A DNA stretch of 64,000 nt, from the NCBI GenBank assembly GCA_039583875.1, contig CM077157.1, positions 75,764,346-75,828,345 of the forward strand, written 5' to 3'. The notes below the pieces were generated by a model that saw nothing but the letters and a program-made list of their open reading frames with translations, did no database searches and was not told where the DNA came from. Made by a program: the position numbers and the translations under genes. The stretch comes from Platanthera guangdongensis (Eukaryota; Streptophyta; Magnoliopsida; Asparagales; Orchidaceae). Of the stretch, positions 35,263 through 46,812 are shown piece after piece. How positions within the stretch are numbered: position 1 is the first letter of the stretch; each line of letters begins with the position of its first letter.

Positions 35263-36136
35263 TGTTGAAATTTCCCAGACCTTGGAGTTAGCAGAGGTTA
35301 TCTCAACTTAAGTCAGTCACAACCAGAAACACATGCATCACAAGAGTCTTTATTGTTTAACAACAATCTTCTTTAAAAGGCGAGACATACATGACGAGAC
35401 ATGCTTCACCAAACAACCACGAAAGGGAAAAGAAGAGATTACAAATACAAGACAAGACAAACAAGCCGTGCGGACTCAAACACCAAGTTGTCAGTCTACT
35501 GTTGTGGAGTCCGCACAGTCCACCAGGTCGCCAGACCGCGATCCAAGCCGCGCGGACTACCCCTTATTCCAATGCTAGCTCTAGCCGCCGATTTGCAAGC
35601 CGTCTAACCGCGAGGTCACCTAGCCGCCAGACAGCACAGGCTGCGATGCCGAATAGAACAGTCCTCCTGAAGCAGACGACTTATTGAACCCTGAACCAAG
35701 TTGCCAAAGAGAAGACCGTCTGGTCGCTGTCCGCGACCTGCTGTTTACCGCATGTTGCTTAACCGCAGAGTGCACACTGTCCCTGACCGTAATCAGAGAC
35801 AAGTCTTGGCTTTCCAGTGCTATCCGCACAATTTGCACAACACAACCCGGTCAACTCTATCAAATCGCGTGGTCACCAAAAGTCAGTCCGCAGCAACTGT
35901 TGCGGGCTCAAGTTATTGTTCACTTACTTCGGTTCTATACTATTCCTGATGTGACATAGGTCCTATTTATAGGCATGATGATGAGTGTGGTCACCGCCCT
36001 AGCCGATAGGATTACCACCACATCCCGCAGCAAGACGTCTTCGCAGTCCGCGGATACATTCCAGTCCGCCGCGACCTGTACAGGATAGCCAGCACCATAG
36101 CTTCTCCGAGGCCGGACACAATCGCCAGTCTGCCTT
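35263..36136 (-). repeat. Copia A 5' LTR, first segment
   Basis: Starts TGTTGAAATTTCCCAGACC and stops at GCCTT (36132-36136), the target site of gypsy E. TATA box (minus) at 35962-35974. In the stretch around 36000-36100 it differs from 27120-27220 at about five of 100 bases. Confidence 0.88.
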
Positions 36137-38768
36137 TGTCACAACCCGCATTTCCTCAACGAGCATATCATATCAGAGCAAGAGGAACTACGGGTTATGA
36201 TGCCACGTCGTGCAGGGGATAACTGCACACGCTCAGGCAACTCTTGATGCTTACTTTATAAGTTGAAATTCAACAGTGAAATGTAAGAAAACTTTTGGAT
36301 TAAATGGCCGTATCCCTCATCCTTAGATAATAAATCTGTATTTGTACGCGGCGGAAATACTTTGTGTATTTATGATGAGCTCCTATATGCAGTCTAGAGT
36401 GATACTAGTATAAGAACTCCTCTTTGTTTACGTCATTTGGAAAGTATGTGTTAGTTAAACAAAACATGTATGCATGATAGACAGTAGTAGGTTTTGTTAA
36501 TTTCAAAATATCTAATGCAACCTACTAGAAAACCATCCCAAAAGCAAGAACATATCATGCCATCCAAGTGAGGTACATTAGCAGTCTAGTTCATATTTAC
36601 ACAAAAGAAAACCAACAATGAGCGCCAACAAGCTGACACGAACCCATTGGGGCCCATGTATGTCTGTATAACAAAAAGAAGAACTACCTCGCTATGAATG
36701 CTCGGCTAGCTCGCAGGAAACGCCACCAACCAACCTAGCCGCTCAACCGGCTACAACCTGCACCTGAGGCATTCAAGAAAGAATACCTCAGCAATCAACC
36801 AAGTTATACAAAAGAGAGCATGAATGTCATAAGTGATAAAGAAGGGGCTTACCGACCCCGTAGCAATGTTTAAGTCAAAAGAGTGCATAAAACAAGTGCG
36901 TACATGTAGTAAACAATGTCGTTCCAAAGGGTCAACCGCACCAAGTGCGTACAAGTTCATCAAGTCCTGCTCAAACCGTAGGAGCAAAAGGCAAAACACA
37001 TGTCCATTCCATCATTCATAGGACAAGAAACTACGATACTAGGGAAGCATAAGCAGCGGTTAAGTTCAATTTCACAAGGGTCTTATCGGTGGCGGCCCTA
37101 AAGTGGAACGCACCAAACAAAACCAGCCCAAATCGGGGCCAAAGTGGTCTCTCTAACCACAAAAACAAAACTCGGTGGCCACAGGCTGAAACCACACCAC
37201 CCCTTGCAAAATTCTCACACAAACGCTCCTGCCATGGTTCACAAAGTCGCCTCGCAAAACGCCCTATAACCCAAGGTAACACGTTTCCTTTCATCGCCCT
37301 TACACATATTTGGAACATAAGTACATAAACCACATATTTGGAACACAATCATATGTTTTTGATCAAGGAAAAATCACCTCTATCTGATAGGCTACATGAA
37401 TATGAACCAAATTAGCTACATGAAATAATCTAGCATAGGGAAGTTGATAACTACATGAATCACAAATCTAAACATGGGAGACCAAAGTCGGTTAGCATAG
37501 GGCATTAGCATAAGGAATTAGCTAATTTGAATTTAGCATAGGGAGTTTTAGCATAGGGAATTAGCAAGGTCATTTAGCATAAGAAATTCGCTACATGTAT
37601 CAAATTAACAAACAAGAGGATTGATCATAATTTTGAATCAAGAAGAACAAATACGCATAGGGGAATTGAAAGAGCAATTTAAGGAAGAATTCAACACAAG
37701 ATCTAAAGCTAGGAAAATGGAAAATTGAAGCAAGAACGAAGATTGGCAAGGGTGGAAAACACCGCTTGCCTGAACCGAGGCGATGCCGCGACGGCTGCTC
37801 TCCTCTTTCCTTGCCTTGCTTGCTCCCTTGCTCTCTTGCTTTCTCTTTGGGAATGAAGAAGAATATGATGAAGATGAAATGAGAAACCCAAGTCTCTGTT
37901 TCGGACTTATTTCCTCCAGAACAGAGCTGAACCGTTCGATGCAGGATCAAGGAAATGAACGGCACAAAAAACTGGAAAAAGTCGATTTTCGGGCCGGTCA
38001 CGCCCTGTGTCACGCCCGTGACACAGGGCGTGTACCATAAGCGGCGCCGAAAGGCGGCAATTCCATATTTATCCACACGGTACACGACCGGGTACACGCC
38101 CGTGACGGGTCGGTCACGCCCGTGACCTAGGGCGTGTAGCCCGTGTCTCGACACCTCGTCGACAGAAAGTGTCGACACTCGACCCATCTTGACACGCCCT
38201 GTGACACGCCCGTGTCACAGGCCGTGTCCCCTCTCTCGACACTCGACACTCGATACTCGACGCTCGATACTCGACGCTCGATACTCGAAACTCGACGAAG
38301 CGGGACACGGCCCCGTGACACGCCCGTGTCACGGGGCGTGTACTCCATTCGTCGAGCTCAACTCGACGCAAGAAAAATCGTCGAGTCAAGGAGGTCACGC
38401 CCAGGTCACGGCCTGGGTCATGCCCGTGTCAGGGGGCGTGTCTCGCACAAAAACGACCATTTTTCCCTTTTGTGAAAAATGTTTCTGAGACGTCCTAGAC
38501 CATTTTTGCCTCAAGCACTTTTTACCCTTTTTTGTTTCCTGAACCAGCAACTTATTTTGAGCTACATTACCCGGGCGCGAAAAAGTGCAAGCATTCCCTA
38601 AGAGACCTCACCGAGTCCCTCATATGGACTCTGGTTTGCTGGGGAATCGTGCAACTCGTCAAACAAAACAGCCACTCGCAAGCCCGCGGGAAAAACCATG
38701 CTCAAACTACAGTCAAAACCAACGTAACGCCCATCATGCGTACGTAATCAAATATTCGGGGCGTTACA
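36137..38768 (-). repeat. 3' LTR of gypsy E (2,632 bp)
   Basis: Contains TTAGCATAGGGAA-type repeats (37490-37620), palindromic CACGCCCGTGACAC and GGGCGTGTAC words (37990-38450) and a run of CTCGACACTCGATACTCGA repeats (38233-38300). Small open frames in it recur in the other LTR without protein family. Confidence 0.92.
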
Positions 38769-38786
38769 ATCACTCCCCCTAACAAA
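38769..38786 (-). other. Polypurine tract of gypsy E
   Basis: Minus strand GTTAGGGGGAGTGAT immediately before the LTR start TGTAACGCCCC; plus-strand-DNA primer site. Confidence 0.75.
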
Positions 38787-38863
38787 AAGTTTCGCCTCAA
38801 AACTTTCACAAAACCAATTAAAAACATGAATGCAATCAAACACCAAGTCAAATACCAACTTAT

Positions 38864-39979
38864 CTACGGGAACAAATGAGGATGAGCCGCCCTCATTGTT
38901 GATTCGAGTTCCCACGTCGCGCTTTCCACATCCTGATTTTTCCATAACACCTTTACCATAGGAATCTTCTTTTTCCGCAACACGCGATCTTGGAAGTCCA
39001 ATATCCGGATGGGCATCTCCTCATAAGAAAGGTTGGGCGCTAATTGCGGCACAACGTCCAACACTTGCTTGTCATTCCGCACACACTTGCGAAGTTGGCT
39101 AACATGAAACACATTGTGAACACCATGAAAGTTCACAGGTAATTCCAGTTTGTAGGCGGATGCTCCAACTCGCGCAAGCATCGTGAAGGGACCCACAAAT
39201 CTTGGGTCTAATTTGCGCTCTTTCCCAAACTGTTTAATCCCAACCATTGGGGAGACTTTAACGAAAACAGAATCCCCCACCGCAAATTCTAATTCCGACC
39301 TTCGTCGGTTGGCATACTTTTCATATCGCTATTGGGCGATTCGGAGCTTCTCCCGAATAAGTCGTACTGCAACTTCCATATCCTCGAGCGCCTCTGGACC
39401 CAACAAAGGCCGCTCACCAACCTCAGTCCAAAAGAGTGGGGTCCGACATCGTCGCCCATATAACGCTTCGAATGGAGCCATTTGCAAGCTTTCTTGATAG
39501 CTATTATTATACGCGAATTCCATAAGCCACAAACGTTCATCCCATGCTCCGCCATACTCAAGAATGTAACATCGAATCATATCTTCTACAATTTGATTTA
39601 CTCTTTCGGTTTGGCCATTCGTCTGAGGATGATAAGCTGTGGAATATCGCAAATCTGTCCCCAACCCCTCTTGTAGACTGTGCCAAAAACGAGAGGTAAA
39701 GCGGGAATCTCGGTCTGAAATGATATTCATAGGCACACCATGCAGTCGGATGATCTCGTTCAAATAGAGCTCCGCTATGGTCTTCATCGGGTAGTTGACC
39801 TTAAAGGGTATGAAATGAGCACACTTGGTCAACCTATCCACGATCACCCACACAGAGTCATGTCCTCGGGGAGATCTTGGTAAACCGGTAATAAAATCCA
39901 TTGAGATGCTTTCGCACTTCCAGGTTGGAATCTCCAATGGTGTCAACTTGCCACCAGGCTTCCCATGATCAGCTTTCAC
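38864..39979 (-). pseudogene. Gypsy E integrase with chromodomain-like tail
   Basis: Core frame 39979-39329: SISMDFITGLPRSPRG, VIVDRLTKCAHFIPF, SDRDSRFTSRFW, HPQTNGQTERVNQIVE, NNSYQESLQMAPFEALYGRRC. A stop after LRIAQ at 39329 is followed in frame by SELEFAVGDSVFVKVSPM, LDPRFVGPF, NFHGVHNVFHVSQLRKC, and VKVLWKNQDVESATWELE with HPHLF, a Tekay/Del-type chromodomain-like end. One further stop separates the zinc domain (HTCKQVKADHG region). Would insert the element, possibly guided by histone marks. Confidence 0.88.
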
Positions 39980-42218
39980 CTGCTTGCACGTATGACATTC
40001 CGAGACAAATTATGCTATATCTCTTTTCATTCCATACCACCAGACAATTTGTTTCAAATCACGGTACATTTTTGTTGAGCCTGGATGGTAGGCCATACTT
40101 GCGCCATGGGCTTCCTTACCATCTCGCGAATATCCCCAACCGCGGGAATACAAACTCGCCCACGATACTTTAACGTGCCTGCACCATCAATCGCAAAATC
40201 TGGTAATTCATCCTTTTCAGTCTGAAGAAATAAATGTAAAAGATCAGGATCATCTTTTTGATGTTGTCTTGCATGCACCAGCCATGACGGTTCTTCTATT
40301 GCCGACTGACTTTGCGGGTCATATTTGCCCACCGCAATATCCATCAATAGAAATTCCTCTACAAGACGGTCGACGGAAAGATGAAATAATTTCCCCGTCT
40401 TCCGACTCAAAGCATCGGCTACAACATTCGCTTTTCCCGGATGATACTGAATGTCCACATCATAATCAGCTACATACTCAAGCCATCGCCGTTGGCGCAA
40501 ATTAAGTTCTTTCTGCGTGAAGACATACTTCAAGCTTTTATGATCTGTAAAGATTTTACACTGTGCACCATATAGCAAGTGTCTCCACAACTTCAATGCA
40601 AATATCACCGCTGCAAACTCCAAATCATGCGTTGGGTAATTCTTTTCATGAATTTTCAACTGCCGAGACCCATACGCAATCACCTTTTTGTCTTGCATTA
40701 ACACACATCCAAGTTCAACGTGCGACGCATCCACGAATACTTCATAATCCTTTCCTTCTGTTGGCAAGATTAACACAGGAGCGGTACATAACCTGTTCTT
40801 GAGTTCTAGGAATGAGACCTCACACTTGTCATTCCACTCAAACGCCACATTATTCTGGGTTAATCAAGTCAAAGGTGCGGTCAACGTCGCAAAACCTTCG
40901 ACAAATCTGCGATAATAGCCGGCCAAGCACAAGAAGCTTCAAATCTCCTTGGGTGTTTCCGGTCTTCTCCATTCCATGACCGCAGAAATCTTTTCGGGAT
41001 CCACTGAAATACCATGGTGATTAATGACATGACCCAGAAAAGCAACTTGCGGCAACCAAAACACGCATTTGCTTAACTTGGCGAATAATCGTTGATCTCG
41101 CAAAGTGGCCAATACTAATCGCAGATGCTGTTCATGCTCCTCAGCACTGCGGGAGTAGACAAGAACATCATCAATAAAAACCACCACAAATTTATCCAAG
41201 TAGTCCTTGAACACCCTGTTCATCATATCCATGAAGGCTGATGGTGCGTTGGTCAAACCAAACGACATCACAAGGAATTCAAAATGACCATGTCGTGATC
41301 GAAATGCAGTCCGCGGAATATCAGACTCCTGGACCTTGAGCTGATGATAGTCCGAGCGGAGATCAATCTTCGAAAATACAGAACTGCCACGCAGTTGATC
41401 AAACAAATCATCGATTCTTGGCAGTGGGTACTTATTTTTAATTGTCACCTTGTTCAACTCCCGGTAATCGATGCAAAGGCGCATCGACCCATCTTTCTTC
41501 TTCACAAATAACACCGGTGCACCCCAAGGTGATGAACTCGGCCGGATAAACCCTTTTGCAAATAAGTCATCCAACTGTGTACGCAACTCTGCTAGCTCAC
41601 GCGGGGCCATCCTGTACGGCGCTTTCGCAATTGGTCGCGTACCCGGCTCCAAATCAATAACAAACTCGACATCACGATTAGGGGGTAGACCAGGAAGGTC
41701 AGTAGGAAAAACATCTGGAAATTCACGCACAACAGTAATCTCCTCCAAAAGCGGCAAAACAGCACTCGTCCCCACAACGGAGACAAAACAAGCACAACAG
41801 TCGGAAACATACAACGTTCGAACACATACCGCCGAAATCCTTGGAGAATCCTGACAAGAATCACCATACACACTTCCTGGCTGACCATCATCCTTAATAA
41901 AATCCAAGCGCTTTCCTCTGCACTGGATGACGGCATCATAACGGGCTAACCAGTCCATGCCCAGAATGACGTCAAAATCGTCCAAATCGATCACCGTGCA
42001 ATCAACTCTTGCTATGAAATCCCCCAACAAAATGGGACAATCAAGAAGACCCCAGTCAGCCACCACAGAAGCGCCGGAAGGAAATTTCACCAAAAACGCA
42101 TTCCCCACTCGCTCTGGTGTCAAATGATATCGATCCAGAAAGGTTCGAGCCAAAAATGAATGGGTCGCGCCAGAATCAAAGAGAACACGCGCCCAACAGT
42201 TCTTTACCTTAAAGTTTC
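39980..42218 (-). pseudogene. Gypsy E protease, RT, RNase H and integrase N-terminus
   Basis: After the proposed intron: [11 protein letters not shown] and protease [41 protein letters not shown], catalytic [23 protein letters not shown]. Two stops lie between PKEI (40939) and FEWNDKCE (40848). RNase [45 protein letters not shown]. The last part, toward 40054, is the integrase entry with a few stops. Polymerase lesions are few, so it was recently coding. Confidence 0.88.
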
Positions 42219-42296
42219 CTATAAGGTATATATGCTATGCTAAGAACTACACATAAGAGGCATACACAAAACGAGAACCAGAGGACTGAATCGAAC
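42219..42296 (-). other. Probable intron at gag-protease junction of gypsy E
   Basis: Minus strand: CAGGTTATCTCAG then GTTCGATTCA at the donor, and TATATACCTTATAG before GAAACTTTAAGG. Removing 78 bases joins VISG to [11 protein letters not shown] in frame, phase 1, as in gypsy B. Unspliced, the frame stops at 42247. The donor is GT but otherwise weak. Confidence 0.55.
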
Positions 42297-43511
42297 CTGA
42301 GATAACCTGCGGTGACATCTGCGCTTCCTCTGAAGAGACCACATTCAACTTCCCTTTGCCTTTGTCCAAGCGCGGAGGCGGAGGCAAAGCCTGGAGTGGT
42401 GCGGGTTGCAACACAGCTTGAACCTGTGGGCACCTTGCGCGAAGATGTCCTGGTCTGCCACACTGGAAGCATACCTTGTCTTTGGCCCAGCAGCGGCTCA
42501 CATCATGACCTCTTCTCCCACAAAATGTACACTCCAAGTCTCTGGTTGGTGTACCCTGAATGGCGTGCACCTGCTCCTTCTTTTGCATCCCCAACCGCTT
42601 GAAACATTTTTCAAACGGGTGACCGGCTCGGCCACAGAAGCTACATAGTTCCTTCTTCTTCTTTACGTCTGACTCGTGGGACATTTTCTCTCCCACCAGC
42701 GGTCTCTTGCCCTGCCTCATCTGCTGCCCTCTTTGTTTGGCATTTTCGATAGCTTCTACCTTCAACGCCGCCTCAACCACCGTAGTGTAACTTGTCGCTC
42801 CATAAGCACTTGCGAACTGCTGCACGTCGCTGCGGAGTCCGCCCAAAAATCTCTTGACTCGATCAGCTTCCGTAGTCACCAAGCTCGGAGCGAACCGACT
42901 TAACTTGTTAAACTCAATTTCATACTCACTAACTGTGAGTTTCCTCTGCTTCAAGTACAAGAAGTCATTCATCAGGCGGTCCCTCTCCACTGCCGGTAGA
43001 AACTTGCGCCGTACCATTTCTTTAAACACTTCCCACGAACAGCCCGCCCCTAGGCCTTCCTTTTCTCGTAACCACCAACCTTTCGCCAACTTTTTTGTTG
43101 ATAGGCAGCAAGCATAACCTTCTGGTCCTCGGTCACACCAGCATACACAAACATTTCTTCCAACGTAATCACCCAATCATCCAAGATCACGAAGTCTACC
43201 TTTCCATCATACGTCGGTGGTCCAAGTCGCTGAAACTGCGAGATGAAAGTCATCGCAGGAGGAACTACAACTGGGGGTGTCACTGCCACTGAAGGAGTCG
43301 AACTAGTGGGGCCTCTAACCGCCTCTTGTCCTCTTGGTGCCAGCCCAGACATCGCGGATGACATAGCTTGGAGCTGGGACTGGACCTCCTGCACCTGCCT
43401 CGTCAAAGCCTCATTACTTTGGCGAAGACTATCCATCAGCGCATTATTCTGCGCGCCCGAAGATTCTCCCTCGGATTGGGGAGTTTGCCTTGTCACTAGA
43501 CGCTTCGACAT
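42297..43511 (-). pseudogene. Gypsy E gag with three zinc knuckles
   Basis: ATG at 43511 (MSKRLVTRQTPQ). Capsid part: FISQFQRLGPPTYDGKVD, DDWVITLEEMF, and in the next frame KLAKGWWLREKE, EMVRRKFLPAVERDRLMNDF, YLKQRKLTVSEYEIEFNKL. The two frames meet at an A-run near 43093-43098, where two extra A residues, or one lost, break the frame. Three CCHC knuckles follow: CSFCGRAGHPFEKC, CTFCGRRGHDVSRC and CFQCGRPGHLRARC. Gypsy B has one. Structural protein that binds the element RNA. Confidence 0.87.
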
Positions 43512-44164
43512 CCTATAATACGTTCACTCTTATCAAGCTCAAACCCAACAAAACACACAACGGCTATGCACAGACCATACATAAAGAAATATGAACATCA
43601 ACTGCTAACTTGCTTTGGGAGTATGAGAATGATGGTATGCCTAGCCTAAAGATGACTCACCGTCATCCCACGAACTTGTGCCTAAACCATGAATGCATGA
43701 CTTTCTTTGACCCAAAACCATGTGTGTACAAGTGTCATCATGTACGTCTTAGCTTGGCACGTTGTGCTCATGCAATGTTATGTTATGCGTGCTGTGCTAT
43801 GCAATCTAAAAAAAAGCCTTAATGCATGCCATGAGCGGTCGTACGCATCACAATGCTATGCATCCCATACTACATAGCATTGCATGCAACGAATAAAAGA
43901 AAACGTGCTAGTCGCATCCATGTGGTGAGGTTATGCATCCCATACTACATAACCCTCACATGTTGCCCCTATGGTGGATCCATATACAACCACATAGTAT
44001 GCATCCCATACTACATAATATGCCCCGTATATTTCTGTTCATGCCATGAGTGTAGTGTACGTGCTTCGGCCCAGACATACTGATGGCACCTCGGTGTGTG
44101 TATGAGATGATGCTTCGAAACACAATATCAAAGAGAAAGTTTGCCCGACCAAATGTCAAGCAAA
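43512..44164 (-). other. Leader of gypsy E with repeated 20-base word
   Basis: About 650 bases between primer site and gag ATG without coding frame. The minus-strand word TATGTAGTATGGGATGCATA occurs three times, at 43857-43876, 43932-43951 and 43998-44017. Gypsy F carries the same word in its leader. Confidence 0.7.
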
Positions 44165-44182
44165 CCTGGCTCTAATACCAAC
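44165..44182 (-). other. Primer binding site of gypsy E
   Basis: Minus strand GTTGGTATTAGAGCCAGG next to the LTR end GTGACA: initiator Met-tRNA type with one change (TATTAG for TATCAG). Confidence 0.75.
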
Positions 44183-46812
44183 TGTCACAACCCGCATTTC
44201 CTCAACGAGCATATCGTATCAGAGCAAGAGAAACTACGGGTTATGATGCCACGTCGTGCAGGGGATAACTGCACACGCTCAGGCAACTCTTGACGCTTAC
44301 TTTATAAGTTGAAATTCAACAGTGAAATGTAAGAAAACTTTTGGATTAAATGGCCGTATCCCTCGGCCTTATATAGTAAAACTGTATTTGTACGCGGCGG
44401 AAATACTTTGTGTATTTATGATGAGCTCCTATATGCAGTCTAGAGTGATACTACTATAAGAACTACTCTTTGTTTACGTCATTTGGAAAGTATGTGTTAG
44501 TTAAACAAAACATGTATGCATGATAGACAGTAGTAGGTTTTGTTAATTTCAAAATATCTAATGCAACCTACTAGAAAACCATCCCAAAAGCAAGAACATA
44601 TCATGCCATCCAAGTGAGGTACATTAGCAGTCTAGTTCATATTTACACAAAAGAAAACCACCAATGGGCGCCAACAAGCTGACACGAACCCATTGGGGCC
44701 CATGTATGTCTGTATAACAAAAAGAAGAACTACCTCGCTATGAATGCTCGGCTAGCTCCCAGGAAACGCCACAACCAACCTAGCCGCTCAACCGGCTACA
44801 ACCTGCACCTGAGGCATTCAAGAAAAAATACCTCAGCAATCAACCAAGCTATACAAAAGAGAGCATGAATGTCATAAGTGATAAAGAAGGGGCTTACCGA
44901 CCCCGTAGCAATGTTTAAGTCAAAAGAGTGCATAAAACAAGTGCGTACATGTAGTAAACAATGTCGTTCCAAAGGGTCAACCGCACCAAGTGCATACAAG
45001 TTCATCAAGTCCTGCTCAAACCGTAGGAGCAAAAGGCAAAACACATGTCCATTCCATCATTCATAGGACAAGAAACTACGATACTAGGGAAGCATAAGCA
45101 GCGGTTAAGTTCAATTTCGCAAGGGTCTTATCGGTGGCGGCCCTAAAGTGGAACGCACCAAACAAAACCAGCCCAAATCGGGGCCAAAGTGGTCTCTCTA
45201 ACCACAAAAACAAAACTCGGTGGCCACAGGCTGAAACCACACCACCCCTTGCAAAATTCTCACACAAACGCTCCTGCCATGGTTCACAAAGTCGCCTCGC
45301 AAAACGCCCCATAACCCAAGGTAACACGTTTCCTTTCATCGCCCTTACACATATTTGGAACATAAGTACATAAACCACATATTTGGAACACAATCATATG
45401 TTTTTGATCAAGGAAAAATCACCTCTATCCGATAGGCTACATGAATATGAACCAAATTAGCTACATGAAATAATCTAGCATAGGGAAGTTGATAACTACA
45501 TGAATCACAAATCTAAACATGGGAGAGCAAAGTCGGTTAGCATAGGGCATTAGCATAAGGAATTAGCTAATTTGAATTTAGCATAGGGAGTTTTAGCATA
45601 GGGAATTAGCATGGTCATTTAGCATAAGAAATTCGCTACATGTATCAAATTAACAAACAAGAGGATTGATCATAATTTTGAATCAAGAAGAACAAATACG
45701 CATAGGGGAATTGAAAGAGCAATTTAAGAAAGAATTCAACACAAGATCTAAAGCTAGGAAAATGGAAAATTGAAGCAAGAACAAAGATTGGCAAGGGTGG
45801 AAAACACCGCTTGCCTGAACCGAGGCGATGCCGCGACGGCTGCTCTCCTCTTTCCTTGCCTTGCTTGCTCCCTTGCTCTCTTGCTTTCTCTTTGGGAATG
45901 AAGAAGAAGAAGATGAAGATGAAATGAGAAACCCAAGTCTCTGTTTTGGACTTATTTCCTCCAGAACAGAGCTGAACCGTTCGATGCAGGATCAAGGAAA
46001 TGAACGGCACAAAAAAACTGGAAAAAGTCGATTTTCGGGCCGGTCACGCCCTGTGTCACGCCCATGACACAGAGCGTGTACCATAAGCGGCGCCGAAAGG
46101 CGGCAATTCCACATTTATCCACACGGTACACGACTGGGTACACGCCCGTGACGGGTCGGTCACCCCGTGACCTAGGGCGTGTAGCCCGTGTCTCGACACC
46201 TCGTCGACAGAAAGTGTCGACACTCGACCCATCTTGACACGCCCTGTGACACGCCCGTGTCACAGGCCGTGTCCCCTCTCTCGACACTCGACACTCGATA
46301 CTCGACGCTCGATACTCGACGCTCGATACTCGAAACTCGACGAAGCGGGACACGGCCCGTAACACGCCCGTGTCACGGGGCGTGTACTCCATTCGTCGAG
46401 CTCAACTCGACGCAAGAAAAATCGTCGAGTCAAGGAGGTCACGCCCAGGTCACGGCCTGGGTCACGCCCGTGTCAGGGGGCGTGTCTCGCACAAAAACGA
46501 CCATTTTTCCCTTTTGTGAAAAATGTTTCTGAGACGTCTTAGACCATTTTTGCCTCAAGCACTTTTTACCCTTTTTTGTTTCCTGAACCAGCAACTTATT
46601 TTGAGCTACATTACCCGGGCGCGAAAAAGTGCAAGCATTCCCTAAGAGACCTCACCGAGTCCCTCATATGGACTCCGGTTTGCTGGGGAATCGTGCAACT
46701 CGGCAAACAAAACAGCCACTCGCAAGCCCGCGGGAAAAACCATGCTCAAACTACAGTCAAAACCAACGTAACGCCCATCATGCGTACGTAATCAAATATC
46801 CGGGGCGTTACA
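44183..46812 (-). repeat. 5' LTR of gypsy E (2,630 bp)
   Basis: Partner of 36137-38768 over its full length with few differences. Target duplication GCCTT follows at 46813. Confidence 0.92.

Larger units (their letters stand above)
36137..46812 (-). mobile_element. Ty3/gypsy chromovirus E (10.7 kb)
   Basis: LTRs 36137-38768 and 44183-46812, target duplication GCCTT (36132-36136 and 46813-46817), inserted in the copia A 5' LTR; the empty site is seen at 27254 in the other LTR. Plus-strand LTR ends are TGTCACAACCC and GGCGTTACA. Minus-strand order: primer site, long leader with 20-base repeats, gag with three zinc knuckles, short intron, protease, RT, RNase H, integrase, chromodomain-like tail, purine tract. 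A sampled 300 bp of LTR differs at two positions. Several stops and one frameshift. Same family as gypsy F. Confidence 0.93.

Noticed and set aside
36751..38475. Open frames in gypsy E LTR, repeated at 44796-46532
   Set aside because: Same reason: LTR duplication, and no protein family in any of them.
43853..44083. 76-codon plus frame with CIPYYI repeats
   Set aside because: Translation of the 20-base leader repeat of gypsy E on the wrong strand.
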